In this document: piece by piece, positions 1 to 47,106 of the stretch
How positions within the stretch are numbered: the stretch's first letter is position 1
Layout of the letters: the number at the start of each line of letters is the position of its first letter
Source of the DNA: Sacculina carcini
Lineage: Eukaryota > Arthropoda > Thecostraca > Sacculinidae
DNA: 64,000 nt
NCBI GenBank assembly: GCA_916048095.2
Contig: OU696591.1
Span: 7,441,499-7,505,498 of the forward strand
Direction: 5' to 3'
The notes under the pieces: model-generated
Told to the model about the DNA's origin: nothing
The model's database searches: none
What the model saw: only the letters and a program-made list of their open reading frames with translations
Made by a program: the position numbers and the translations under genes

Positions 1-130
1 CAACACACAACATTCACATCGAGCCAACAGACACACACACACACATATACAAACACACACACACATATATAAAAACACACACTCACACATATACAAACAC
101 ACACACACACACACACACACAAATATATAC
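1..130. repeat. (CA)n-rich microsatellite
   Basis: Interrupted CA dinucleotides with ATATAC spacers. Confidence 0.9.
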
Positions 131-2240
131 TAACACGCCATAAGTCCTCATTAAAAAGCAAAAGGTATCGATGTGTCCATCAAGGCTGTTGAAGCATTAG
201 CTTCACAAACACTTAGGGTCCGTATATAACTTACAAATACACCTATGCACCAGTGAAAATTTGCGTCTACAAATACTTTGACAATCATGAATTTTTTACG
301 GTAATTTTATGCTAGTCAGACAAGCATAGATCGGTACAGATATTATTTATGATACGACAAAATTGAATTCCTCTCAGAGAAAAATTTGGAAAGAATATGA
401 GTTCAACACATGGTGTTCTTTTAGATAAACAAGCAGTTGATGCCACGAACGTGAACAATTTTTCCGCTGACGCACATTTTCCGTTTTGTTGTTGCTGCTG
501 TTGCTTTGACTCAGTATTAGAGAACTCGGCCAAATTTGTTGGTCATGGGCAGATGTAGATAATGTTTAGACCTAGCATGTAATACTGATCGGGTGAAGTG
601 AACAAAAGAGTTGCATTTTGATTCAAGTCCACCAGAACAAGCGGACGAGCCATAACAACCAACCCAAAGCAAGCATAAATCATAAGTTATAAGCTCAAGA
701 CAAAGCGGCTTATATAAAAGTGAATTCAGGACTGTTTTCAGCAAGACATCAAATCGGTGCGGTGATCAGGGAGTGATCGTTGGCCAACGAATTGACAATG
801 TGGTGTTTTATAGATATGCGTTCACCGATTCTAGTCATTTGCAATGCAATATTGATTTTGCGTTGAAGGACAGACAGGCATATGGAGCAGCTGATCGTCT
901 TTAGGCGCACCATACTTGAGCTCACCGATAAATTCTGCAGAAGTGGTTGGGAAATTATCGGTGATATAATTTGTTACGAACATGAATTGATGCGTGAAAT
1001 TGGTTCCGCTTATCCACCAAGCTACCGCTGAAATACAACAATTATCTAAGTTTAAACGAGCCTTGATTGGCACCAGCGTTCCACAATTGAGTTTTCCACG
1101 AACCGACAGTCGTTCTGCAATGAAATTTCTCAATGTGGTCGAATATTTCCGCTGATAAATCGCCAACGAGCATGTTTACTTTGTGCGAAAATATTAATAC
1201 AATGTCTGTTTCATCTCGTTACTTACTTATTCCAGACTACGAATAAAATCGGACCGCATTATTTGGAGTGACAATCCTGACCAGAAAAACGGGCATTTTT
1301 TCGTGTAGGAAAAAAACGACTGAGGAAATATATTTAATGTACAAAAAGGTATTTGAACACAAATAACTACATCAAAGAAACCATCATTCATAAAACCAGT
1401 TCTAAAAACAGGTTATTATTAAAAAACCAAATAATTTGGTTCAACGTGCCTTGATCTCCCGCCAATTTGTTTTCAAAATCTCTACATCTACGAAAACCGT
1501 TTTTCAAAAAAATATATTAAGAAAAAAACATGGTTTACAAAAACAGTTTATATCAAGTGGTTTAACCAGCCGCTTATACCAGCAGGCTACTTGATATACA
1601 AAAGGTATTTGAACGCACATCAATCAAATTTATCTTCCATAGAGACTGTTCTAGAAAGAATTGTTTCATTAAAAAGCGTTAGTTTAAATCAACGCTTTTC
1701 AAAAACACACTTGACCAACCAATTAACTTATCTTGTTCTGCTGTCAACATTTTCTGAATCTGTACATTAATAAAACGAATTTAAAACGAGTTTTATAAAC
1801 ATCATTGCATTTTTTCACATAAAAAACCATGGTTTCATTATAAAGAACACATAATTACTCAATGAATGTGTTTTGTTCTGCTGACAAAATATTTCAAATA
1901 TCCACATCATTAAAACCATCTTTTAAAAAAACATGGGTTTCCTCAACGAAAAAAACCTAAACCACCGGATCCGGATGCACTTTCAAGCAATCTCCTGGGA
2001 TATTTATTGATGATAATTTTTGTTTTTTATACTAATATCAAATTATCTTTGAAATAAGACACGTGAAGATGAAAAATAAAAGATAAAACATCAATTAAAC
2101 TCATTTCTATGTATTAAAATCCAACATCCGATGACAATTGGGGCTAATTCTAAAAATAACACGAAAACAACAAGAAACATAAATAGAACATGTTTTTTTG
2201 CAAAAAAGCGGCATAAAAAATGTCTTTTTTGCATCTCTTA
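131..2240. other. AT-rich stretch without a recognised gene
   Basis: Only short unsupported frames. A minus-strand open frame at 831-1166 has a possible acceptor (TATTTCAG) on that strand but no recognisable family. Confidence 0.5.
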
Positions 2241-2252
2241 TTACAGTATTTG

Positions 2253-2445
2253 AGAATCTGTAGTGCGGTGCAGTATCTCAAAAGGTGTAGTGCGGTACAG
2301 TATGCTAATTTGTGTAGTGCGGTACAGTATGATGATTTGTGTAGCACGGTACAGTATTTTAGTTCGTGTATTACGGTACAGTATATTGGGATCGGTAGTG
2401 CAGTACAGTATGTTACCTTTTGTTTTAGGGTACAGTATTTCACAC
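2253..2445. repeat. 27-bp minisatellite, about 7 units
   Basis: GGTACAG recurs exactly every 27 bp (2294, 2321, 2348, 2375, 2402, 2429). The unit length is a multiple of three, so frames on both strands stay open through the array as 9-residue repeats. Confidence 0.9.
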
Positions 2446-2842
2446 TGCTGTAATATGAGGCATGTGTGAATGACTTTTTTTGTAGCTGTGCCGTAATTAG
2501 AGCATTCCTGGACACCTAGAGCTTAAGAAAGACGACCAATAGAGAGAAGGGCAATTGTATATGATCTTTACTAACTTAATTGATAACTGAGGCGCTCCAT
2601 GAAATTACTGACGAAGTAGTAACTGAAAGTGAAAGTAGTAACTGAAGCTAGATAAATTGTTATCTCAACGCAAATAAATGTTGAACGGAGCATACATGAA
2701 TCATATTCGGTCAGATATGACCAGATTTAATGCGGTAAAAATGACCGTAGCAGCACTGCATGGCGTGCTTGATATTACGACTGAAATTCTCTGTTTCCAA
2801 TGTATTAATATGTTTTGTTGGCTGCTGATAATATGATTTTTC

Positions 2843-2843
2843 G

Positions 2844-2874
<31 letters not shown>

Positions 2875-3390
2875 AAACAAGCAAACAAGCACACACAAAT
2901 ATACGAACACACACATTTCATTTCATTTATTGAAACATTAATATTGCGCAATCTCTACACAATGTCTCAGATGCCCAGACAGTACAATAGTTACAATACG
3001 GCATTGTACAAACGGACACATACATGTACAAATATTCACAAGGGCACACACACACACACATACATTCAGCGATACGGATTTATCACTGTCTCATGACAGG
3101 TTTGTTCGAATCCTTCGGTATTTCGGCAAGCTGAATATCATGTGTAGCCAAAAGGACCACACACACATATATACAAGCATACGCAGACACTGGAAAACAT
3201 CGGTGACAGTTCACTAATCATTCCTCATTTCCAGACAGGTGGTATTTTCACCATGTACGACCGAGATATCACACCAACTCACCATACACACACATACACA
3301 CAAATACAAAAGTGCACACGGACACACAAACACACAGACACACACACATACACAAACACACACACACAAACACACAAACACACACAATCA
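2843..3390. repeat. CA-rich microsatellite clusters
   Basis: Several (CA)n runs: 2843-2905, 3040-3062 and 3286-3386. Confidence 0.85.
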
Positions 3391-3660
3391 TTCATATAAG
3401 TAAAAAAATAGTCTGGCATGATGCATTCAATGAATGCATATTTTACAAACGTCTATAAAGTTCACAAACACCTTCAACACACAAATATACTCATGCATAG
3501 CAGTGGTAGAACCATGTTGAGACAGTCAGTGCCAGTACTGGTGTTTCTTGTGTTGTGCCGCGACATATCAAATACACGCGTTATTGCTGTATTGAAACGC
3601 TGGGCGATATTGAGAGTGAGAAGAGCATTTGAGATAGACAGTCAGACTACATACGACATA

Positions 3661-4235
3661 ATGTTATGTCGACATACTATGTAACATACTGTTATGCCGA
3701 CATACTATGTAACATACTGTTATGTCGACATACTATGTAACATACTGTTATGTCGACATACTATGTAACATACTGTTATGTCGACATACTATGTAACATA
3801 ATGTTATGTCGACATACTATGTAACATACTGTTATGTCGACATACTATGTAACATACTGTTATGTCGACATACTATGTAACATAATGTTATGTCGACATA
3901 CTATGTAACATACTGTTATGTCGACATACTATGTAACATACTGTTATGTCGACATACTATGTAACATACTGTTATGTCGACATACTATGTAACATACTGT
4001 TATGTTGACATACTATGTAACATACTGTTATGTCGAGATACTATGTAACATACTGTTATGTTGACATAATATGTAACATACTGTTATGTCGACATACTAT
4101 GTAACATAATGTTATGTCGACATACTATGTAACATACTGTTATGTCGACATACTATGTAACATACTGTTATGTCGACATACTATGTAACATACTGTTATG
4201 TCGACATACTATGTAACATACTGTTATGTCGGCAG
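3661..4235. repeat. 28-bp minisatellite, about 20 units, ending in a splice acceptor
   Basis: The unit contains GTTATGTCGACATACT and TATGTAACATACT. Units are nearly identical. The last one diverges at GTCGGCAG and is followed immediately by coding sequence. Confidence 0.95.
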
Positions 4236-28139
<23,904 letters not shown>

Positions 28140-28539
28140 ACAGCTTTTTGTGTTTAGGATCTGGCCTCCACTATGTGCATTTTAGTTTCGGAGCAGCGCT
28201 ATTTTCGTAAAATTTTAGAGCTAAAATGTTTACAAAATCGCACATGCGTCGTGTGTTATGTTTTGTCGGTGTTCATAGAATACATATGCGTGTATCAGTA
28301 GAATATTTGATGTCAAGGTAGAAAAATCGTGACAAACGTCGCTTGCTAGTCAAACACGTGTTTGACACGGGTGTGTGTGCATGCATGTATTTGTGAATAA
28401 ATGAAAAACAATTGCTGATTTGGCGCTTTAGATTAAGATTGGTTTGATTGTCGGAAATATTAGATACATGCATATTGAGTCGCCTAAATAACCCGAACTT
28501 TGTGTGCTGCTGCTTGGCTTGGGGCGAAGCAGATCAAGC

Positions 28540-28585
28540 CCGAGTTACGTCACAGCGACGTCCCACTTGGCAGCCAATCACAGCT
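28540..28585 (+). promoter_or_regulatory. Candidate promoter cluster upstream of syntrophin
   Basis: TTACGTCA (CRE-like) and CAGCCAATCA (CCAAT box) sit within 35 bp, 1.7 kb before the syntrophin ATG and 0.4 kb after the DPP-like stop. Regulatory role is inferred from motif clustering only. Confidence 0.4.
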
Positions 28586-28589
28586 TGAC

Positions 28590-29206
28590 AAGCCAGAAGG
28601 TCGATGAGTCAGTTCAAGTGTTAAGACCGGTCAAGATAACAACGATGCATTCATTCAAGCATTAAGGTCCGTTGTGCTCAAGCGAAAGTGAGCCAGGTTT
28701 CTTCAATTTGTTTTTCTAGTTGCTCAAGTCATCAGGTTATGCACGTCTACATATCTTCAAGTGTCTAATTCTACAAGTGTCTACATCGGCTAATTTCGCG
28801 GCACGTGGTCTCTGCTATTCGGAGGACCTGCTATTCGGTCTCTGCTATTCGGATCTCTATTCGGAGGACCGCTTTGAAAACCTCAGGCGAGTGGGCACAC
28901 AAACAAGCTCGGAAGTTCGCTGATTTGAAAGGCAAAATTTCCCATATGATGGGCACTCAGATGAAAGTTTTTACACTTGAGTCTCCAGAAGGCTGAGTGC
29001 AGTAGCGTAAAATAATCACATTATGTTGCTCATTAACGACTCAAAATAAACCCTCAATTTATGTGATACATAACGGATGTATTGTATATTTTACCATGCA
29101 CATTAAGTATTTGGTTTAAACACTTACGTTGTACATATTTTACGTTTGTTTTTCAACAATTACATATCAAGCATATCTCGTAAAGCCATATATGGTTAGT
29201 ATGCAT
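28590..29206. other. Intergenic or 5'UTR region without a supported gene
   Basis: Contains short direct repeats (GGTCTCTGCTATTCGGA type, 28806-28866). A noncoding first syntrophin exon could lie here. Confidence 0.35.
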
Positions 29207-29492
29207 CAGTGGCGGCGCCAAGTATGGGCTTGAAGAAGCTTCAGCCGCCACAAAAATATGCCAAGCCCCCCGAAAAATCACAATCATGAATTTTAAAGTT
29301 CTTACCACTGTAAATGAAACCCTGTAATTTTGGTTCGAGGACTGAATCAGTGTGCCTCAGTCCCTTATTATAATATTATGTAGTCAGCGTTCGGGTGTAG
29401 TTCTTCATGCTTCGCCAAGCCTCCACAACTTTTTCCTTAGCCCCCCTCAGCCCCCCCCCCCCCCATCGGAAAAATCCTGGCGCCGCGACTTG
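29207..29492. mobile_element. hAT-type MITE B
   Basis: Starts CAGTGGCGGCGCCAAG like MITE A and shares CTGTAATTTTGGTTC and AGTCAGCGTTCG blocks. The right end has decayed to CGCCGCGACT. Confidence 0.8.
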
Positions 29493-29779
29493 TTTGTATC
29501 AACTGTATTCGACACAAATTCATGTATAAACCATTAAAAATATAATCATTCAATGTGTCGGAGGAAGCCGTTGAACTTCATATTCCTCATTCAAAATGCA
29601 AAATACAAGATAGAACAGAAACAAAATATTTGTCGTTGTTATTTGTCTCAAATATGTTACGCGATTACCCTAAATATGTAATAGCTTAGACCCAAATATT
29701 GATCATATATCCATATGTTACAAATACAAAGTAATTTATAATAGTGCTTATAAGTTGTCTACAATAATGTTATGCTTCT

Positions 29780-30060
29780 GAGTAGCTCAGTTTCTATATA
29801 ACTCAATCGTTCAACTCAAACTTCAATCGTTGCAGGCTGCAAGCTCTAAACTCAAGCTTCCATGGTTGGCGGTTCGAATCTTGGCTTTGGTATATGTTTC
29901 AATACTCTCGCTCGAGTCTAGAAAAGGTTTTGCTATGTATGAGAACACAGCGAGGCTCATCATATAGAACCAACAAGCTGGTGCTCGCTTGAAACACCAA
30001 GAATTATAATTATCTGAATATCTGAATAGAATCAGAATTATAATAGTACTTGTACTAACG
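29780..30060 (+). mobile_element. Possible tRNA-derived SINE
   Basis: An A-box-like TAGCTCAGTT (29783) and a perfect B-box GGTTCGAATC (29871-29880) are spaced too far apart for a real tRNA, because of an internal duplication. A non-tRNA body follows. Confidence 0.4.
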
Positions 30061-30280
30061 TAAGTCGTTGGTTTATCGCTAGATTTTGTGGGCTGGGCCA
30101 CAGGTGAATGTTGATCAGGTGTTGCATGTTCGCTTCGTTCCACTGTTCGGTTGTTGTTGTTGCTGTTCTATTGTTAGTTGTTCTTGTGCTGCATGTTTTT
30201 CTGAATGCATACATGTTAATTTCTAGATGAAAATTTCCTTACTGTATCTGTAATTAACGGGTACAGCGCCAACGTCTCAG

Positions 30281-41439
<11,159 letters not shown>

Positions 41440-42339
41440 AACACAAACACACACATAACATACTTTATGCTTTACGGACTGTTGCTATGTAGTCGATCAG
41501 GATTTAACACCTCGAGACTAGTTTAGTCGCCAGAGTTTGACTGTTGGGATAACTTATCGCGGGGATCTGTTGCTATGTTGGTGCCTCACCTGTTGTTGTT
41601 TATTCGCTCATATCGTTGTCATGGTAACCACGCGTTTCTCGCCCTTCCTCGTCGCATGGACTTCGTACAAATACCGTACATGCTATATTTTTCCCGACTT
41701 TGTATTTCGGTGCATGCATGTGTACACATATGCCAGATTATGCGCGTGTGTATACGGTTGCGTGATTTACCCATGTTTGTTATTGTCTTCCTCGAATAAT
41801 GCAGTGTGCGGCAGCCGACACGGTGCGGTTTAATCATTAATTGTCGAGCATTTGTTTCACTGCAGTTGCACGAGCCCCCACTCCTCGGCTCCAAGAAAAC
41901 GCAAAGCACTGCATTGTGTTGTTCATGTATTTTTAACAATTGTGCTTCCGGGAATATACACATATCTATGAAAACACAAAGGATTGATACTGTAGTCAAA
42001 CGTTTCGATCGCCACACCTTCTTGCAGTGACTTTTGACAGATCGGTCTGTCTGTCTAAATGCCTAAACTTATGCCTAAATGTCTAATGTCTTCCTAAACT
42101 TTTGTCTATAGTCACTGAGGAAAATCTGACGACCGAAACATTTGACTACAGTAGCAATCATTTGTGTTTTTCTCATGCGTCATATATGCCAAACAGTTCA
42201 AATATATATAAACGTATGCTCAAAGGAGCTAATATACACATACGTTTTCAAGGACCATTAAAAATGATAAACATTCAGGAAAGAATTAACTATGATAAAA
42301 AGCGCGGGTTTCAACGACATCATGGGCACACGCTGTTCG
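41440..42339. other. Intergenic between convergent syntrophin and cytochrome b5
   Basis: Holds dispersed repeat copy 2 (42113-42210, matching 10916-11010). Confidence 0.6.
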
Positions 42340-42411
42340 CTAGCTGCACCAGAAGTATGTAATCAATGCCAAAACTACCACCATCAGCGCAGCCAATGCA
42401 AAATTATTGGA
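42340..42411 (-). CDS. CYB5: Probable cytochrome b5 tail-anchor exon
   Basis: Encodes [20 protein letters not shown] and a short polar end, after a TGTTTACAG acceptor. The hydrophobic length suits an ER tail anchor. The link to exon 2 is inferred, because the phases need one more small exon. Confidence 0.5.
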   Translation of the reverse strand, partial: SNNFALAALMVVVLALITYFWCS

Positions 42412-44283
42412 ACTGTAAACACACACAAAAGCACAAATAAACAAAGACACAAGAACTGCTTGAATTATCGTCCTATATGATTCGAGTTTCTGTATATTTA
42501 ATATTTGCATCTCAAATAACAGAACGAAGGCAAGATAAATTAAAATAATGATGTAGGTAACTTGAGGCATGTAATATTATAAGGGGTTGGTCAGCTATAT
42601 CAACCTATGAACTTTCTAGCAATTCCGTTTCAGTCGTGTTGAAGCGCAGTCTCTTGCGACTATGCGAATCACAAGCACACATAGTGAGGCTGGCAAATAG
42701 CCTAGCTACGCAAATGCATGTACTTCATATTTACATTTTGAAAATTATTCAGCACAAATTGCTCAATAGGCGTCTCTATTGTCACGCTCAGAGTGGCTGA
42801 AGAAATACAACGTGAACTTGACTTTTCCCAGAAACACATGTCTGAGGGGAAGAGTATCTTGCGTTGCACGTGAGAAAAACGTGTCCGCTAGTCAGAAGTC
42901 GCAGCTCGATCCACACAACAAAACGGCTACTCACTCGAAAAATATCAAATGCAAATAAACACGCATAACTGAATCACGGGATTATTACGCCTCGAAGCAA
43001 AGGTCCTAAATGACCCCTATATTACCGGAACGGCCCAATCAAGAACTTTAAGCCTTGGCCACGTACCACGAAAATTTCGCCTCCCTAAATGTGACTACTC
43101 AATAGAGTGTCGCAGAATACATGCTTAAAATGTAAATACGAAATAATGGGAAATTCACATATATGGAAATTGAATCACATATTTTGGAATTTCGACAAGA
43201 TATTTTGGCATTTTTCGTCACACAAAACAGAACATAAAACGCCAAAAATTATCACATAAAATTACCAACTCAAGTAATATTCATTGATGAATCTGTACCA
43301 GGTCAAACTCGTTGTGCCACTAGGACCAGGCGTGTGTGTGTGTGTGTGTGTGTGTGGGGTGAACAGTACCTGCTACTGCTGTCGTTGTTAGGACTCACTG
43401 CAGACCAGTCTATTATTCTCTCCTTCGTGTATTGCTTCTCGTCCTGTTGTACGTTTCAGGCATCATACACACACACACACACACATGAACTCACATAGTC
43501 TTAGATTCAAGGAATTATGTTGTGTAATGTATCGGTTGTTCAGCTTATTGTTTATATGGTCGCGCTGCTATTGACTGTTAGGTCGATGTTATCATCATCC
43601 CGTATTCATGCCTAGTAGAATATAGACCAGATAAGACCAGGTAATTAGAGGCATTATGTGTTGATTACCATACAGATAACACCGTTGACACCACATTATG
43701 AAGGGCAAGTGTGACTTTGTTCTGCGAGTTTGCACAAAGACTGTGAGTATTTTGGCTAAAATTAAGCAGTATTTATAGATGCAACTCACTTAACATGTAC
43801 GCGCAAGTAGAGTTGGCAGGTGTGTGTGTGTGTGTGTTTGCAATGTGTGTACGTGTACGTGTGTGTGTGTGTATGTGTGCATGAGTGTGCGTGTGTATAT
43901 GTGCACGAGTGTGTGCATGTATGTTTGCATGAGTGTGTGTGTGAGTGTACATACATGTATGTATGTATGTGTGTGTGACCTCGACAATTTCGCCGACCAT
44001 GAACGAGGCCATCAATTGGCGAGCATCGCTGCTGTGACCGACGTCCTCAAAGTTTTCCGTGGCCACTCGACCCGCCATGTCGAGCAGTATCTCTTCACCG
44101 CCCGGGTGCTACCACCACACACACACATATACACACACAAGTGATGACGTTCAGTTGCTAGCGGCCACAAATATGTACGTTTAGACATAGCTGATCAACG
44201 TATACTTGCTTATGATACGTCTAATAGCTCTCGCTGAAATGGTTCATGCATTGAGTGCCGCATACATGCTGAACAAATACACA

Positions 44284-44352
<69 letters not shown>

Positions 44353-45066
44353 TGCTCGGGCTGGTAGTGTGTAAGTGGTATGTATTATTATATATATATA
44401 TAATAATATATATGTATTCTGGACATTTCCGTCGTACCAACAGAGTCTTGTGACAGTGTTATGGTACCCAAGCGAATGAAAATGTGTAAACTGATTCATG
44501 CGAGTGCAAGTATAATCAGGCATCGTTTAGAGTTAGGGAAAATCACACAGTTGCACAGTGAGAATAGCACTGCAATTTGCGAACACGAGAGCTCGCGCGC
44601 TGATAACACCTAGGTCGATGACCCCACTCGATCAAGGAGCACCAGGATTCGGCGACCTTGAACAAGTGACTCTCAATGACAAACTGACAAAAACAACCGC
44701 TCCGCTCGTGCCACCCAATCAAACAACACTCATAATACGCTAGCGGGAGATTCAACTGGTTAATTGAATGTATTCTCTTGTTGAGGGCTAACGCTGTATT
44801 TAAACACGCCTCTAGCCAATTGATGTTGACATTCTGACATTTATTTGTACAAAGCATATTACACACATCATGACATATATATACTTGTTTTAAATTTGAA
44901 CTGCAACAATCAGCTATACGCTGCATTCAATAGATAGCAAGACTCTCACTTCATCAATGAATTTCGTGACATCGTACACTTTGTCGTGAATCACCAGCCA
45001 TATATCTTGTCGGTTGTTGTGCTTGGCAACCTCTGCCAGAGAAAACGTGCGCTTTTGTTGGTCCAT
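42340..45066 (-). CDS. CYB5: Cytochrome b5, membrane-anchored, minus strand
   Basis: Exon 1 is 45066-44950 (ATG at 45066). Exon 2 is 44108-43980. A likely tail-anchor exon is about 42411-42340. Exons 1 and 2 join in phase 0 into a classic heme domain: [48 protein letters not shown] and FMVGEI. Both axial heme ligands (HPGG and VGHSSD) are present. The last exon encodes a 20-residue hydrophobic segment ending YFWCS and TAG, as in ER tail-anchored cytochrome b5. The product would supply electrons to microsomal desaturases and P450s. Its phase does not match exon 2, so a small exon between them or a different donor is missing. The gene converges on syntrophin. Confidence 0.85.
42413..43979. other. 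Cytochrome b5 intronic region
   Basis: Two short (GT)n/(CA)n runs (43331-43356, 43467-43484) and a GT-rich tract 43819-43976. A missing small exon of cytochrome b5 may lie here. Confidence 0.4.
43980..44108 (-). CDS. CYB5: Cytochrome b5 exon 2 (heme ligands)
   Basis: 43 codons from [20 protein letters not shown] to MVGEIVE. Both heme-binding His are present. The acceptor is GGTAG. The donor GTCACA opens straight into a (CA)n-type tract. Confidence 0.9.
44287..44350. repeat. (TA)n microsatellite in cytochrome b5 intron 1
   Basis: About 64 bp of TA. Confidence 0.97.
44950..45066 (-). CDS. CYB5: Cytochrome b5 exon 1
   Basis: 39 codons from [17 protein letters not shown] to TKFIDE, with donor GAA|GTGAGA, phase 0. 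Confidence 0.88.
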
Positions 45067-45959
45067 CCTCCGTCTACAATTGCACACGGCATACATATGC
45101 TATACTCTTGCTATTTCACACGAGTCAGTCCCGCATCACAAACAAAATAAAAGCATAACAGCACCGCAACTACACTGATACTTAGTCGTGTATGCGTGGT
45201 TACGTAGTCATAGTATATACATATTTTATTATGCTTAGCTTAGATTACACAGTCATGCATGTAGTCGCTTTATGCGTGTATGAAACGACGGTGCACATAG
45301 GACGAATTTTTGACAGACCCAACAATCACCAATGTCCCTGAAACTTCGGCATGTTCACACACACTCTTTGCTCTCTACCTCAACATAAAATATCTCATCC
45401 AGTGGCATGTGATTAGACAGTCAATATGCGTGATGACCATTCACTCATTTCTCAGTTTCAAAATTGTTTTTAAAATATGATTTCGTGAACCATGAAGATC
45501 ACCAATCTTCAACAGTTTTTGTGCACCCCTGGACACTAACACGGCGTCCTCATATGTATGTCCTGTGTCCTTTACTATGTAATATGCGTCCTAATTTCAC
45601 TAACTTGGCGACCCTCGAAAACCCACAAACTTCCATTTTGTAGACAATATTATTAAGAAAACCACGATTTTGAAGAGAACCTATTGCAGATTGACTTGCC
45701 GTATGATTCATTTCCCATAGTTACTGAAATCAAAAGGAGAATTAGTCAAATGTCAACCAAATCTCAGTCGTCAAATGACGTAATGTCCAAAAAATTTCAC
45801 TCACTAACATCCACAATACTAAAACTATTTGCAAAAAGCGCGTCGCACTCGTTGGAGTCGTACACATTATATATCTATCTATTATATCTATAAATGTTCA
45901 ATCTATGTTCATATTTATTTCATTGTTCCATTCTTCATATTCAGTATTTAATGTGCTTT

Positions 45960-46045
45960 AGCTTTAAATAGACTGGGGGGTGCCGTGTGGTCCTAGAGGC
46001 CGGTGCACCCCATAAACGCAAATAACCAAACCAAACATGTTCATT
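45960..46045 (+). mobile_element. Possible LINE/SINE 3' end
   Basis: A hairpin GGGGTGC/GCACCCC (45975-46012) is followed by an AACCAAACCAAAC tail. Such hairpin-plus-short-repeat tails are typical of non-LTR 3' ends. No coding part is recognised upstream. Confidence 0.4.
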
Positions 46046-46304
46046 CGTTCCTTTCGTTTTGTCATTCCACATGTTCCTTGCCATCACACCTCTACGATCC
46101 TTTTCAAACTAGCTGGCTGAGCTAATTGAGCTAATAAAATAACCACATTTTTGCTAATAATCAACAATCTTAGTGTTACTCCAATCAACACTGAAGAACG
46201 CAACACTATCAATTCACCCCGCTTCTGATTCTTATCTGATTAATTCGCCCCAGCCTGATTCGTAAAGCGGCTCTTCAAATGAACCTTGTTTTCGTGTCGC
46301 GGCC

Positions 46305-46345
46305 TGTGATTGGTTCGATGCATTTCACGTGACTCTGACGTCACT
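46305..46345. promoter_or_regulatory. Candidate promoter cluster near cytochrome b5
   Basis: GATTGG (inverse CCAAT), CACGTGA (E-box) and palindromic TGACGTCA (CRE) lie within 35 bp, 1.2 kb upstream of the minus-strand cytochrome b5 ATG. Confidence 0.45.
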
Positions 46346-47106
46346 GCAGGCACTTTGACACGGGTCAGGTTGAGTTTGCGTTGTTTCCTAACACATTTGG
46401 TATTTGCTGGTCGTGCTAGCAAGCCGTTGCATAATTTTCATCAGTTGAGTGGTGCAGTTTCTCGTGTGATTCTTGTATTCGCTACTTCGTTCATCGACAT
46501 TTCTCGACATCCCCGCCTTTTCCTTTCATTTCCATGAATATTCATTATTTCTTTACCATTTTCTCGCGATTTTACTACAGCTACAAATTGACTCATCTAG
46601 AAGAGTCCGCTGTACACCTGCAGGTGATTCACCGGAAAAAAGTTGTACGAACTGAGATAATGAGAAATAATGTATTCATATAAAACAAACTTCAAACGAA
46701 CACAAGAGTAAATTAACAATCAGTTAGGTCGTGTCAAGGATAGCAAGTAGATTGATTATATCAGTGCAAGCCAGACAGAAGCACACAAAGTAAGCTCACC
46801 TGGAATATGTTAAGATAAGACTGTCTTCGTACTTGTTCCTCCTTACTCCTTGATGCTCTTGGTTACTGCATATAGCACAAGTTAGGCTTAGACGACACAC
46901 CGCTATATCCAACGTGAACCAAATGTGTTACATAGTCAACACAAGTGTAAGAATCGGGCGCATGGCGCATAGCGCCAGAATTAAGAGCAGATCAAATCAG
47001 TTGAATGTTCGAGGGATAGCCTTGACAATGACCCTCATATAATCAATTTGAAAAAATCTTTGAATAAATTAATTTTTTTATTTTATTCTTTCCTATATCA
47101 TGCTTT

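Noticed and set aside
831-1166. 111-codon minus frame upstream of the DPP-like gene
   Set aside because: Looks mildly protein-like and has a possible acceptor, but no family or partner exon could be supported.
3524-3690. Hydrophobic SVPVLVFLVLC stretch as the missing DPP-like membrane anchor
   Set aside because: Too short, no suitable phase-2 donor and no flanking family motifs.
29780-29885. Functional tRNA gene
   Set aside because: Boxes A and B are too far apart and no cloverleaf forms; more likely a SINE head.
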